Origin: Viscum album
Taxonomy: Eukaryota; Streptophyta; Magnoliopsida; Santalales; Viscaceae
Direction of reading: 5' to 3'
Length of the DNA: 64,000 nt
Assembly (NCBI GenBank): GCA_963277665.1
Contig: OY728130.1
Location: 430,143,101 to 430,207,100, forward strand
Part shown: one piece after another, positions 26,268-37,504 of the stretch
How positions within the stretch are numbered: the first letter of the stretch is position 1
How the letters are laid out: each line of letters begins with the position of its first letter
Notes under the pieces: generated by a model
What the model saw: the letters and a program-made list of their open reading frames with translations, nothing else
Told to the model about the DNA's origin: nothing
Databases searched by the model: none
Position numbers and translations under genes: made by a program

Positions 26268-26585
26268 CCTATGTGGATCAGTGCTACTGATCTTGTGTGG
26301 GTCTGATCCTATGTGGGTCAGTGCTCAGCAGTCCTGTGTGGGCCAGCGCCTACAGATCCTGTGTGGGTCTGATCCCGTGTGGGTCTTTACGGGGGTTAGT
26401 TACATTTCAATCCTTTGTGGGTCAGATCCTTTGTGGGTCATTACGGGGGTTAGATACCTATTGATCCTTTGTGGGTCAGATCCTTTGTGGTTCATTGCAG
26501 GGTTTAGTTACCTATCGATCCTTTATAGGTCAGATCCTTTGTGGGTCATTGCGGGGGTTAGTACCTATCGATCCTTTGTGGGTTC
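26268..26585 (+). repeat. Tandem array in LTR1, 54-bp unit
   Basis: Units start at 26410, 26464, 26518 and 26571 and share GATCCTTTGTGGGTC, which also occurs twice inside each unit. Less regular versions extend back to 26268. The unit equals 18 codons, so one frame stays open through the array; I take this as a result of the period, not as a gene. Confidence 0.85.
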
Positions 26586-27356
26586 GACTGATTAGATGAA
26601 TCAGTGGCTATATCTGATCATCTCTATCGTCATACGAAGAAGTATACCTATGTGAGCTGAATCATGTTTTTCTTTCCTCTGTGGACTGGGTTGTACATGG
26701 GCTCGGAGGTTGGAGTGAGCTGGAATTGATGACTAGTTATATGTATGGGCATATACCTAAGAGGTATCGGATGTTACTTCGTGATTGTATCTTTCCTTTG
26801 TGGATTATCCTTGTGGATTCTGGGAGACCTTCGGGGGTCTCGGGGTCCCTACTGAGTAGCTTATACTCACCCCTACATGGGCTATGCCTGCACTACGTTG
26901 TGTTGGTTGCAGACGATGGACAGTGCTGATCGTGGTTGAGGATTGCGGAGCAAGACGGTACCTGGAGGTGGGCTACTGGGTGGGACGTACTCGGAGCGGA
27001 CGACTGGACCCTATGAGCTGTGGAGTCCATCTGTACTCACCCTTCATGTGGGATTTCCAGTGGACGGCTGGATGTTGCGGCTTTACTTTTAGTTGTTGTT
27101 TTCCCTTTCCAGTTGTACTTTACTTTCAGTTTAGGTTTTTATTCTAGCCCACTTACTTTTCCGCACTTACTGTTGTACTCAATTTTTACTTAGTGTTTAC
27201 TTATGCTTGCTTGCTCTGTGGTGTTTGTTTACTTTATAAAGGAAATGTCTTTCTTTTTTACCGGTATTTATGCCTTGGTGCTAGTCTCCAGTCCCTGGCC
27301 TATGGAAGGCAGGCTTGGGGTAGTCACGGCACGGGCCCTGAGGACGGGTCGTGACA

Positions 27357-27371
27357 AATTGGTATCAGAGG
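27357..27371 (+). other. Primer binding site, family 2
   Basis: TGGTATCAGAG at 27360-27370 starts three bases after LTR1. It is complementary to the 3' end of plant initiator tRNA-Met, the usual primer for Ty3/Gypsy elements. Confidence 0.9.
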
Positions 27372-27638
27372 AGTTCGGTTCTACCGCAGAACTTTGGACT
27401 CTGATATTTTTCTAAATGAGGCAATAGTGTTAAGCATATTGGGTGTGGTTATCAGTCTAGGGAGTCTAGTGTTGGTGCGGTAGCCGACGTATCCGTACAC
27501 CAGGACCCTGACTTCTGATTTCCTACTTAATGCATGAAAACATTAATTGCATGTGTGTTTCAAGTTTTCCTTGTGATTAATTTGTGTCAGTTCACCAGGT
27601 ATACTGTTTTGACCGTGGTGCACCTGTTCCTTTTCAGG

Positions 27639-28544
27639 ATGGCCCCATGATGGCAGCCAGCTAGGGTTCCAAGAGTTGAGCGTGACGACAACCCACCGAG
27701 CGACGAGGCCTCGGTACAGGGCCCTTTGACAACTGAGGCACCTGCGGTACATTTACCCATCGAGCCACCGATGCTTCCAGCCCCATCCGCTAACGATGCA
27801 CGTCGCCTTAGTGCACTGCATGAGTTCCAGCACCAGCGACCACCCAGGTTCCATGGGGAGACAGACCCCCAGGCAGCCGGGGATTGGTTGGAGGTAGTGG
27901 TGCGAGTTTTCAGGTTAGTGAGGACACCAGCACACCTCAAGGTGATCGTCGCTGCGAGCCTACTACACACGGCAGCGGGCCGATGGTGGAGCGTGATGCT
28001 TCAGGTGCACGTTGAGGCATCTCTCCTCTGGACGGACTTTGAGCGCCTCTTTTTCTTGGAGTTCGTCCCAGCCACCCGTCGTGCGGTGCGCATCCAGGAG
28101 CTTCTTCAGCTACAGCAGGGCATCTTGATAGTCGCCCAGTACTCGGCGAGATTTACCGATCTCTCGCGCTACTCGACAGACATGGTACGGGACCCATTCT
28201 TCCGGGCCTAGACCATTGAGTAGGGATTAAAGCATGAGATCAGGGCATCCCTGATCTCCCTTAGCATTCCGACTCAGGCAGGAGTACTGGAGTGAGCTCT
28301 TCTGATCAAGATCTTTCTTGCTGAGTCTACATCAGCAGCGAGACCTACCGTAGGGCGACAGGTAGCAGAGTCTTCTACAGCAGGCAGTCGACGGTTGACT
28401 CATGGGTCCAGGTAGACCAGAACCTCAGGCAGACGACCTCAGGACACTGGCTTAGCAGTGCGGGGCACACAGCACAGAGCCAGTCTTTCGAAAGGAAGGT
28501 AGGGCTACACATGCGGTGGGCAGGGCCACATGGCTCGTGGCTGC
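27639..28544 (+). pseudogene. Family 2 gag with zinc knuckle
   Basis: Gag forms the particle and binds the RNA. After an acidic proline-rich start, the retrotransposon gag core is seen at 27840-28200, with FHGETDPQAAGDWL, AAGRWW and the WTDFERLFFLEF motif typical of plant Gypsy gag. The core is open from 27651 to 28208, then interrupted by stops at 28209, 28221, 28293, 28413 and 28500. The CCHC knuckle at 28503-28544 keeps C, H and C in order (CGGQGHMARGC), but glycine replaces its first cysteine. Confidence 0.8.
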
Positions 28545-28793
28545 CCGAACTGCCATGCCGAGGAGAAACAGACGGTTGAGCGGCCACCCAGGCAGAGGCA
28601 AAGGGTCGACCGTGGCGGTCCGCAGGGAGCAGGCGGACAAGGCAGAGAAGCTGGCCGAGTAGCAGGTGGTGGGCGACGCTTTGAGGCTCTACCACCACCA
28701 CCACCAGGAGGTCCACCCTGACCATAGGGAGATGGCAGCCAGAGACTAGCACAGCTCCAGGGAGCGGAGGCCTACGACCACGGCACGCCCAAG

Positions 28794-29190
28794 ATGATTC
28801 GAGGTACTATCTGCGTCTATTCCACCCTTTCTGCAGTTCTTATAGACATAGGAGCGAGTCATTCTTTCATAGCTGCTGCCCTTGTTCAGAGCTAAGAGAT
28901 TCCGACGGAGCCGTTGGCTCGATACTTACTGCTAGAGATTCCTACGGGAGCAGACTCGACGATTACGCACTGGTGCCGGCAGTGTGAGCTTACTCTAGGA
29001 GGTGAGAACTTCGGTTGGGATCTTCTTGTAGCGGCGTCGAGGCCTTACGACGTCATCTTGGGCATAGATTGGTTATCTACAGTCCGTGCCCAGATTGACT
29101 GTATTAGGCGCAAGGTGCGATGTGTATGCACCAACGGGAGTAGTTTCACCTTCACCGGCGAGAAGGGAGCCTTTGTAGCACAGGATGGAC
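28794..29190 (+). pseudogene. Family 2 aspartic protease region
   Basis: The retropepsin-like domain cuts the polyprotein. The active-site region VLIDIGASHSFI has its aspartate at 28845-28847, with isoleucine where serine or threonine is usual. A stop at 28893 splits the domain. After it come the hydrophobic ILGIDWL motif (about 29055-29075) and a short beta-rich tail, as in the RVP_2 family. Confidence 0.75.
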
Positions 29191-29279
29191 TTCTGCAGAG
29201 GAGAGGACAGCCCATCACTCATCAGTTGGCTAGCCTCATCCTAGTATCATTTGACGTGCAGAGTCATAGATTTCCTACA

Positions 29280-30250
29280 GTGGTGGATCAGTATGTGGAT
29301 GTTTTTCCTGACGACGTTCCAGGACTACCTCCTCCCAGAGAGGTAGACTTTTATATTGATCTGTACACAGGGACAACCCCGATATCCACCCCAGTATATT
29401 GGATAGCTCCCGCTGTGCTTCAAGAGCTACGGGTACAGTTGGAGGACTTACAGGTAAAGGGATTCATCTGTCCCAGTGTTTCACCTTGGGCTTCCCCGAT
29501 ATTGTTCGCCAAGAAGGCGGACGGGAGCTTGCGACTTTTTGTCGACTAGCGTCGCCTGAACCAGGTGACAATAAGGAACAAGTATCCGCTACCGAGGAAT
29601 GATGACCTCTTCGACCAGCTCAAGGGAGCACGGTGGTTCTCAATGATAGACCTCAGGTCAGGCTATCATCAGCTCAGAGTTCGGGACGAGGACGTGCAGA
29701 AGACGACCTTCAGATGTTGGTATGGCCACTATGAGTTCTTGGTTATGCCATTCGGTGTAACCAATGCTCTAGAAGTGTTCATGGGCCTCATAAACAGGAT
29801 ATTTCAGCCATACCTCGATCAATTTGCCGTGGTCTTCATCGACAAAATTTTGATTTACTCGACGACTGAGGAGGAGCACGCCTACCACTTGTGGGTTGTA
29901 CTAGACACACTCCGAGAGAACCAGCTTTATGGAAAGCTCTCGAAGTGTCAGTTCTGGATACGCGAGGTCCACTTATTGGGGCACATCATCTCTGAGGCGG
30001 GAGTTGCGGTGGATCCTGTGAAGATCAAGGCAGTGCTAGCTTGGGAGCCACCCAGGAGCGTGACGGAGGTGCGGAGTTTCTTGGGACTAGCTGAATACTA
30101 CCAGAGATTTGTGCCAGACTTCTCCAGATTTGTGGCACCACTCTCAGCTTTGACGAACAAGGGGAAATCCATTGTTTGGTCAGACAGATTTCATGAGAGC
30201 TTCCAGGAGCTGAGACAGAGATTGACCTGTGCACCTATCTTGAGGTTTCC
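29280..30250 (+). pseudogene. Family 2 reverse transcriptase
   Basis: RT copies element RNA to DNA. Recognisable parts are the thumb-side lead-in FPDDVPGLPPPREVDF, the GFICPSVSPWASPILFAKKADGSLR region ending at a stop at 29547, then [31 protein letters not shown] and VMPFGVTNA. The catalytic box reads FIDK at 29835-29846 where FIDD or YVDD is normal, so lysine replaces the second catalytic aspartate. The [16 protein letters not shown] and [17 protein letters not shown] motifs follow. The domain is close to normal length but cannot be active. Confidence 0.9.
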
Positions 30251-30254
30251 GAAG

Positions 30255-30640
30255 GAGGGAGTAGGGTACGTAGTCTACTGTGATGCATCAGGGACCGGAC
30301 TCAAATGTGTCCTGATGCAGGAGTGGGTAGTGATCGCCTATGGATCACATCAGTTGAGGCCGCATGAGCAGAACTACGCTACCCATGACCTGGAGTTAGC
30401 AGCAGTGGTCTTCATTCTGAAGACATGGAAGCACTACCTGATGGGCGAGCGCTTTACAGTCTTTTCTGACCATCAGAGTCTCCGGTACATATTCTCTCAA
30501 AAGGACCTAAATCTGAGACAGTGGCAATGGCTCGAGTTCCTCCAGGACTATGACTTTGAGATAGTCTATACTCTTGGGAAGGGGAACGTAGTAGCCGATA
30601 CTCTCAGCTGGAGGATGGGAATTCAGCCACTTGAGGAGGA
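30255..30640 (+). pseudogene. Family 2 RNase H
   Basis: RNase H removes the RNA strand of the hybrid. The four expected acidic residues are present: D at 30282 (YCDASG), E at 30393 (HDLELAA), D at 30468 (FSDHQSL) and D at 30597 (VADTLS). The frame is open across the domain and stays open until the stop at 30702. It is the best preserved part of the polyprotein. Confidence 0.88.
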
Positions 30641-30704
30641 GACAGAGCAGCTAGCCGCTTTGCAGATATCCTTTGTGGATAGAGATGGATCAGCCTTCCT
30701 TTAG

Positions 30705-31961
30705 TCACTCACTTTCACTCCTCCACTACTACAGTGGGTCAGAGAGGCACAGCGTGAGGACGCTGACTATGAGACGCGGCGTGCACAGATATCCTCAGGA
30801 CATGCACCTGATGGTTTCTACTTTGGAGCAGAGCACAACATCCTTTTCAGAGGACGTACCTTGGTACCAGTTGCTTTACGGGAGGAGGTGCTGAGAGAGT
30901 TTCACACTTCTCCCTTGGCGGTACATCCTGGAGTTTCTAAGATGTACCAGGACCTCAGACGACAGCACTGGTGTCCGAGCATGAAGAAGGTTGTGGCAGA
31001 GTTCGTTTCTCGATGCCTCACCTGCCAGCAGGTGAAGGCAGAGCATCAGGTACCAGCAGGCTTGGTATAGCCCTTGGAGGTCCCGGAGAGGAAGTGGGAT
31101 GGGATATCTATGGACTTTGTGACTGGACTTCAACGCACTTCCAGAGGTCATGACTCCATTTGGGTGATTGTCGACCGACTCACCAAGTCGGCTCACTTTA
31201 TACCCATCAGAGAGCAGGGCTCATTGGGGAGCATGGGACGTCTCTAGGTTCATGAGATTGTACGGCGTCATGGTGTGACATCATCTATCATCTCCGGTTG
31301 AGATGCTCACTTTACTTCCCGGCTTTGGAAGGGGTTGCAGGAGGTGTTCGGGACGCAACTACGTCTGAGCACCGCCTTTCACCCTCAGACAGATGGTCAG
31401 ACGGAGAGGACCATTCAGACTCTTGAGGACATGCTCCGCGCATGTGTCCCCGACTTTGGTCATAGCTGGGAGGACCACCTACCCTTGGTGGAGTTCGCAT
31501 ACAACAACAGCTACCACTGCACCATCGGGATGGCACCATACGAGGCGTTGTATGGCCAACCATGCAAATCTCCTTTGTGCTGGACAGACCCTGGGGAGTC
31601 AGCACTTGTGGGACCGAAGATGGTCCAGGCCACGACAAAGAAGGTCCAGGTCATCCAGGATCAGATGAGGACAGCTCAGAGCCAGCAGAAGTCTTACGTT
31701 GATAAGAGATGGAGGCCACTAGAGTTCGAGGATGGCGACCACGTCTTCTTGCGTGTCTCACCTCGACGTGGATTACATAGATTTGGCCGAGGCGGCAAGT
31801 TGTCTCCATGCTTCATTGGACCATTCCAGGTCCTCAGCAGGATTGGCGAGGTGGCTTATCGCCTGGCTCTACCACCTCAGTTGCACCGGGAGCACGACGT
31901 CTTCCACGTATCTCAGCTGAGGAGATACGTGCACGACCCGACGCATATCATTGACCATTAG
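30705..31961 (+). pseudogene. Family 2 integrase
   Basis: Integrase inserts the DNA copy. The zinc-binding HHCC residues are intact: H at 30903, H at 30924, C at 31014 and C at 31023. A stop at 31068 follows. The core has the first catalytic D at 31113 (SMDFVTG) and the E at 31404 (HPQTDGQTER). At the second site glycine (31296) stands where aspartate is expected, followed by a stop at 31299; another stop is at 31245. The GPY/F region (IGPFQVLSRIG, about 31815-31850) and the HDVFHVSQLRRYV motif follow and end at the stop at 31959. Confidence 0.87.
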
Positions 31962-32150
31962 GATCTGGATGTTGATGATGGGGCGACCTTTGCGGAGGTC
32001 CCGGTGGAGATCAAGGATCAACAGGAGTGGGTCCTATGTGGACGGTCGATTCCTGTAGTGCGCATCAGATGGCAGCACGAGAATCTTCATGAGAGCACTT
32101 AGGGGAGGGAGGCTCAGATGCGTGCTCAGTACCCACTTTTGTTTCACTAG
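31962..32150 (+). pseudogene. Chromodomain-like C-terminal tail
   Basis: Continues the integrase frame after the stop at 31959. It has the pattern of the chromovirus tail: an acidic start, then IPVVRIRWQHENLHEST, a stop at 32100, and EAQMRAQYPLLF before the final TAG. In related elements this domain is thought to guide integration to heterochromatin. Confidence 0.65.
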
Positions 32151-32183
32151 TTTTTTATTTAACTTTATGAGGATGTAAATACC

Positions 32184-32197
32184 TGAGGTGGGAGTGA
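32184..32197 (+). other. Polypurine tract, family 2
   Basis: TGAGGTGGGAGTGA directly before the TG of LTR2, in the expected place for plus-strand priming. Confidence 0.75.
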
Positions 32198-33289
32198 TGT
32201 AAAGACCTGTGAAATTCAAAGAAATTTTTTTCTTAATTTTCTTAGAAATTTTACGAGAAAGCAGTTTCTGACAGCACCTGATTCTGAGGCCCGGAGTGCC
32301 CAGAATCATTTTCCAAAGTTTAGCTCGGGTACGTTCGGTGAACGAATGAGTGGGGTTTTCTAACATTTCAACCGTTGCTCAGAATCGAATTTTGAGAACA
32401 CTGAATGAATTGCAGTGCTGGTATTTGCTTAGAAACACCTTTTCCAGAGTTTCGTTTGCTCAGGTGTGGTTTTAAATTTTTGGGGTTAAGTTAAGAAATA
32501 AAATAAAGTGGTGCGACAACTTTATTTTATTTCACTTAAAGCCACTTAAGACAAGTTAAGCAGATAGGGTGGAACCCAAAATATCCTACCCACTTGGTAG
32601 GATATTTTTGAGGTGGGGCCTGAACAATCCCCACCGTTTATTCCCTCCTAAGTAATGCAACTGCAACCTCCCTTTTTAATGAAAGTCAACCTTACGTTTT
32701 TCTGGTTAAGAAACGCCTCATTTAATTGGGTGGTTAAATCGTTACAATTAATTATTTGAATTAATTGTTCATTTCTTATCTTTTGAATTTCAAAAACTTA
32801 GGTTGATAATAAAATAAGTGTGGAACTTATTTTATTTTGTTGGTTGGGTTGTGTTAAAGATTTGGGAGAAAATAAGAGAGGATTCTTCATTCTTCGATGA
32901 AGAATGTGAAAAACGCTCTACCGCCAATGAAGAATGCCAACCTCCGACGGTGAGAGACGCCTTCCTCGGAGATCGCCCAATGCCAACGGTGAACCTCTTC
33001 TTTCGCGGTGATCCTTTTCTTCCACGACAAACCTCTTCTTCCGCGACCGTTAATTCCGCGACGAACGCTCGTTCGACGACAGTGTTGAGGTAGGAGTTTT
33101 ATGCGTTTCTATTTTGTGTTTTTCTTCTGTCGTTTTCCCCTTTCAATTGAACCGCCTGTTATCACATTAACGGGAGGAGGTCAGACCGCACGAACACGGC
33201 TGACACTCCTCCCCTTTTGGTTGTGGATTTTTGATGCGGTGAACAAGGCAACGTGGTGCTGAAGCACCGTGTGGAAATTGTAAAAAGGG

Positions 33290-33985
33290 GGAGCGGAGAA
33301 ACGAGGTGCCGCCGCACCGCGCCATGGGAGGCAAAAAATCCGCGGCGCCGTCGTGCCGCGCCGTAGAAGATAAACAATGGATGTTGCACCATCGCGCCGC
33401 GCTGGAGGACCTCAGAAGCACCGCGGCCGGAGCGGGGTTGCGGCGGAGTGGCGCGGCGCCGTCACGCCGCGTTGGACGGACGAAGGTCGCGGCCGGTTCT
33501 GGGCCGCGGCGGAGCAGGGGATCCGGCGGCCGGTTCCAGGCCGCCGGCGTCGGAGAGAGGGGACTGGCCCCTGCCGGTCCCGTGATGGCGGCAGCCGGCC
33601 GGCCAGCCGGGCCTGCCGGTTCGAGGAGAGCGCCGAGGGTCGTAACCCCTGGCTGACCAGCTGAGCGGCCCCATTAAAGGGGTCATGGTTTACTTCATGC
33701 GGGGGCAGCACCCCCCACCCCGAAACGGTTCGGCCGTTCGGCCGAACCCCTGGCAGCACGCCAGCATGCCGCGCGCCGGGCGGCTGCCCTGGCCAGTCCG
33801 CCGAACCGGACTGCCAGACTGGGCCGCACCCCGCCGGGCCGCACCCAGGCCGGGCCGGGCCATGCCCACGCGGTCCGAACCCAGACCCAGTTCGGTTCGA
33901 CCTGGTTTGGGCCATCCCTGGGGGTATCGGGCCGGGTCAGACCGAGCCTGAACCCCCTAATACCGAGCCATTTTCGGTCTGTCGC
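33290..33985 (+). other. GC- and CpG-rich block inside LTR2
   Basis: Homologous to the block at 25020-25690, with the same GGCCGG-rich composition and an additional CCGGGCCG-rich segment near 33825-33860. Its hairpin GGTGC-TGAA-GCACC is at 33255-33268. No gene is called. Confidence 0.75.
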
Positions 33986-34566
33986 CCATAACATGATCTA
34001 CGGGCCTCCGATCGACGCACCATCAGTTGTGATGCGATCATTATATCGAGACGGTCGTTTCGGCATATCGCACACAAGGTTTCGGAATACTTTGGGTTCG
34101 GCCGGGTTGGTTCGTACACGAAACAAATCGGGCCCTCGAAGCAGAAACGCTCATAACTTAAGATCTGGACGTCCGATTGATGTGCCGTCGACTTTGGTGG
34201 ATTATTCTATGTGAGACAGATCTTTTGTCTTACTACTCTCGAGGTTTGGATGCAGTTGGAGAATGGTCAGGTTGGGTTTGACTTAAAACACAACCGGGCC
34301 CCTGGGACGAAAAAGCCAATAACTCTCAAGACCGGGCGTCCGATCGACGCGCCCTCTGCGACGTTGAGTTCCTGTTGACTATATGGAACTTTTGGATACA
34401 TCAACTCCAGACTATGTGTCAGTTGATGTATCAGCCTCTCGGATCGTGGAGCGGACCCTCCCGAACGAGCTTGCTGTGTGCGGAAACCCAAGAGCTGGCT
34501 GTGATAATGGCGACGACTTTACAGAGATCCTAAGTGGATGTGACGGCAACGACTACAGTACTCAGC

Positions 34567-34887
34567 GATCCTATGTGGATCAGTGCTACCGATCCTGTGT
34601 GGGTCCGATCCTATGTGGGTCAGTGCTCAGTGGTCCTATGTGGGCCAACGCCTACAGATCCTGTGTGGGTCCAATCCTATGTGGGTCTTTGCGAGGGTTA
34701 GTTACCTTTCGATCCTTTGTGGGTCAGATCCTTTGTGGGTCATTGCGGGGCTTAAATACTTATCGATCCTTTGTGGGTCAGATCCTTTGTGGTTCATTGC
34801 AGGGGTTAGTTACCTATCGATCCTTTGTGGGTCAGATCTTTTGTGGGTCATTGCGGGGGTTAGTACCTATCGATCCTTTGTGGGTCT
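34567..34887 (+). repeat. Tandem array in LTR2, 54-bp unit
   Basis: The counterpart of 26268-26585, with the same unit and similar copy number. It therefore predates the insertion. Confidence 0.85.
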
Positions 34888-35598
34888 AACTGCTTAGATG
34901 AATCCTGTTTTGATTTCCTGTGTGGACTGGGTTGTACTTGGGCTCGGAGGTTGGAGCGAGCTGAAATTGATGACTTAGGTATATGTATGGGAATATACCT
35001 AAGCAGTGTCGGATGTTACTTCGTGATTGTATCTTTCATTTGTGGATTATCGTTTTTGGATTCTGGGAGACCTTTGGGGTCTCGGGGTCCCTACTGAGTA
35101 GCTTATACTCACCCCTGCACAGGCTATGCCTGCACTACGTTGTGTTGGTTGCAGAATATGGACAGTGTTGATCGTGGTTGAGGCTTGCAGAGCAGGATGG
35201 TACCTGGAGGTGGGCCACTGGGCGGGACGTACTCGGAGCGGACGACTGGACCCTATGAGCTGTGGAGGCCATCTGTACTCACCCTTCAGGTCAGATTTCC
35301 AGTGGACGTCTCGACGTTGAGGCTTTACTTTTAGTTGTTTTTTTTCCTTTCCAGTTGTACTTTAATTTCAGTTTGGGTTTGTATTCTGGCCCACTTACTT
35401 TTCTGCACTTACTGTTGTACTCAATTTTTACTTAGTTTTTACTTCTGCTTGCTTGCTCTGTGGTGTTTGTTTACTTTATAAAGGCAATGCCTTCCCTTTT
35501 TACCGAGATTTACGCCTTGGTGCTAGTCGTCAGCCCCTGGCCTATGGAAGGCAGACTTGGGGTAGTCACGGCACGGGCCCTGAGGACGGGTCGTGACA

Positions 35599-35603
35599 TA
35601 ACA
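35599..35603. repeat. Probable target duplication, right (TAACA)
   Basis: Matches TAACC at 23924-23928 in four of five positions. Confidence 0.55.
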
Positions 35604-37504
35604 AAACCAAACAAATTCATTTAAAAAATTAGAAAAAAATTATTTATTTATTCTATCACAACTCAGGAATCTAGCCCAAAGCAACCACCACCTTTTATCT
35701 CCATAATCGCTTCCAAAAAACCACCTCACCAGCCCAAAGTCATAAGGAAAAAACCACATAGATACACAAAAGTAATGGAACATGAACAATAAGTCCCACA
35801 AGGAGCAACAACATATCCCTACCCCATAGGCATGGTCTCACATTTCAACACATAAAGACCATTTTACAAATTTAAAAATGGGATCTTATGAAATTTCATA
35901 TTATTTTAGGGTTGTTTTCAGAAAATTCATTATCCTAGGGAAATATTTTTATTATCCAAATATAATTTTTTTAGCCGATATTCATTTTATTATTATCTCA
36001 AAAAATTAAACCAAAGGAAAAAATCTCAAAAAATATATCTACTGCAAACAAATCCACCAATATCTATAATTTTCAATGGGGAATCATGCATGAAAAATTC
36101 ACAATATCATAATAACAATAAAGCTATAAAAACATGGAATTCAACCCCCATTTTACCCTTTAATTTGAATTTTACCAATTCATTATCTTTAATAAATCCA
36201 TCATAACCGTAAACCATATGTAAACAAAAGAAAACCCCTCCTGCATGATCTACAATAGAATGAAATGGGGGATTCCCAACGTCAAAAAGTTTTCTGATTC
36301 ATTGTGCACCGTAGAGAAAAGAATAATTCCTGCACACCAAAACTACACCATGAGAAAACATAGATTAACCTATACAAAAACCAAATACAACAAAAATGAA
36401 AACTAACACAAACCCAAAATCATAACACCATCATTTCATTGAATCCCCTAGAGAAGAATGGAAGAAAAACTACCAATAAGAAGGAATGGCTTATAAATCA
36501 TTAGAAAAAAACAACCACCAATACCAATAGATCAAGATGGAGTAAGAGGGATTAAATAAATTATCAGGGTTCCTAGAGTTCCCCCCAAAATGAGATAAAT
36601 AAGTATTCATGACTGAATGAATTAATATTCAACCAGAATGAACATTTATAACTACACTACATTGGGTATTTACATGATGTGTAATCATCCTTCTTGTAGT
36701 GTAATCCTTAGGGATTAGTTTCTATTTGAAAAATGTCGCTTTTTTATTATTTAACCTTAAAAACAAACATGTCATGAACTAGACTTTAACAACACATTAA
36801 CCATTATTAAACATCTTGTAGTACACCTACGTAGCATGGAATATGTACAAATATTCTACTATCTCTCTAGCTTCCACTAAAACTCACTAAATGTCCCCCG
36901 AACACGTCCAACAATGAAACTAGAAATGTAATAGACGTTGAGTGAATGGAACATTACATAAGATACCTCTTAAATGATTATCTCCCTATTGAATCCAAAT
37001 GACGTCCTAGAAGAAAATGGTTATGAAAACCCACCTTGTGAGATACCTTTGAAGTCTCTCATCATATGTTAAATACTACCACCAACCAAACAAAGAAACC
37101 CAAATGATCAAAAAACACACTACACAACCACATCGCCCAAGAAAGAAATCCACCCCATATCAGGAAACCACTTCACAAGAAAATAAAACTTCATGTGGCC
37201 CAAAACAACAACCCCTACAACCAATGAACTGCCTCGTCCCGAATACATGAACCATGGAATTCCATCATTCATGTCAAGATATTGTCCATTATGGGTGGAA
37301 CTGACTCTATCGTACAGGTCTAATCACATCATAGTTATTGCATCTAGATTAGTAATTAATTCATGACCTTATCGTATATCATCACTATATCACACATCTC
37401 ACCACACATAACACAAACTAATGAAAACATTAAATCTCATAAAACAAAAAGGAACCAAACTTCATATCATACAACATATCAGATAAAAGAAATAAAATAA
37501 AAAA
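35604..37504. other. Repeat flank right of family 2, probable minus-strand LTR remnant
   Basis: A/C-rich on the plus strand with no open frame of note. It lies between the family 2 insertion and the 3' end of a minus-strand Gypsy pol fragment, where that element's 3' LTR would be. The LTR ends could not be fixed. Confidence 0.4.

Larger units (their letters stand above)
23929..27356 (+). repeat. Family 2 5' LTR (3428 bp)
   Basis: Starts TGTAAAGACCCG and ends GACGGGTCGTGACA directly before the primer site. Parts in order: two perfect hairpins (24225-24263, 24309-24337), a C13 tract, a strongly GC-rich block (about 25020-25690), a three-fold 165-bp repeat (from 25674), a 54-bp tandem array (26268-26585) and a T-rich end. 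All are matched in LTR2 except the C13 tract. Confidence 0.93.
27639..32150 (+). pseudogene. Family 2 gag-pol polyprotein, single frame with 16 internal stops
   Basis: From the ATG at 27639 to the TAG at 32148 the frame is 1504 codons with no frameshift. Domains in order are gag, zinc knuckle, protease, RT, RNase H, integrase and a chromodomain-like tail. In-frame stops lie at 27648, 28209, 28221, 28293, 28413, 28500, 28719, 28725, 28893, 29547, 30702, 31068, 31245, 31299, 31959 and 32100. One fused gag-pol frame is common in plant chromoviruses. This start was chosen because it is the first ATG of the frame after the leader, followed by acidic and proline-rich sequence before the gag core; a nearby ATG at 27650 is in another frame. 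The copy is dead, but its order and length are intact. Confidence 0.9.
23929..35598 (+). mobile_element. Complete Ty3/Gypsy chromovirus-like retrotransposon (family 2, probable Tekay/Del clade)
   Basis: An 11,670 bp element with LTRs at 23929-27356 and 32198-35598, both TGTAAAGACC...GGGTCGTGACA. The primer site directly follows LTR1, a purine-rich tract precedes LTR2, and 4841 bp of internal sequence lie between. The internal region holds gag, protease, reverse transcriptase, RNase H, integrase and a chromodomain-like tail in the Ty3 order, in one frame. Long LTRs plus a chromodomain-type tail suggest the Tekay/Del group. The polyprotein carries 16 internal stops and catalytic changes in RT and integrase, so it cannot move by itself. 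In the first 240 bp the two LTRs differ at roughly one base in eight to ten by eye, mostly transitions, so the insertion is not recent. Confidence 0.93.
32198..35598 (+). repeat. Family 2 3' LTR (3401 bp)
   Basis: Collinear with LTR1 over its whole length, with the same hairpins, GC-rich block, 165-bp and 54-bp repeats and TGACA end. Differences are mainly transitions plus small indels such as the missing C13 tract. Confidence 0.93.

Noticed and set aside
26281..26595. Open frame with 18-residue repeats in LTR1 (and 34383-34897 in LTR2)
   Set aside because: Explained by a 54-bp tandem repeat without stops inside an LTR; no start context or known domain.
27201..27420. Frame at the end of LTR1 running into the primer site
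   Set aside because: Crosses the LTR/internal boundary and is not a protein I recognise.
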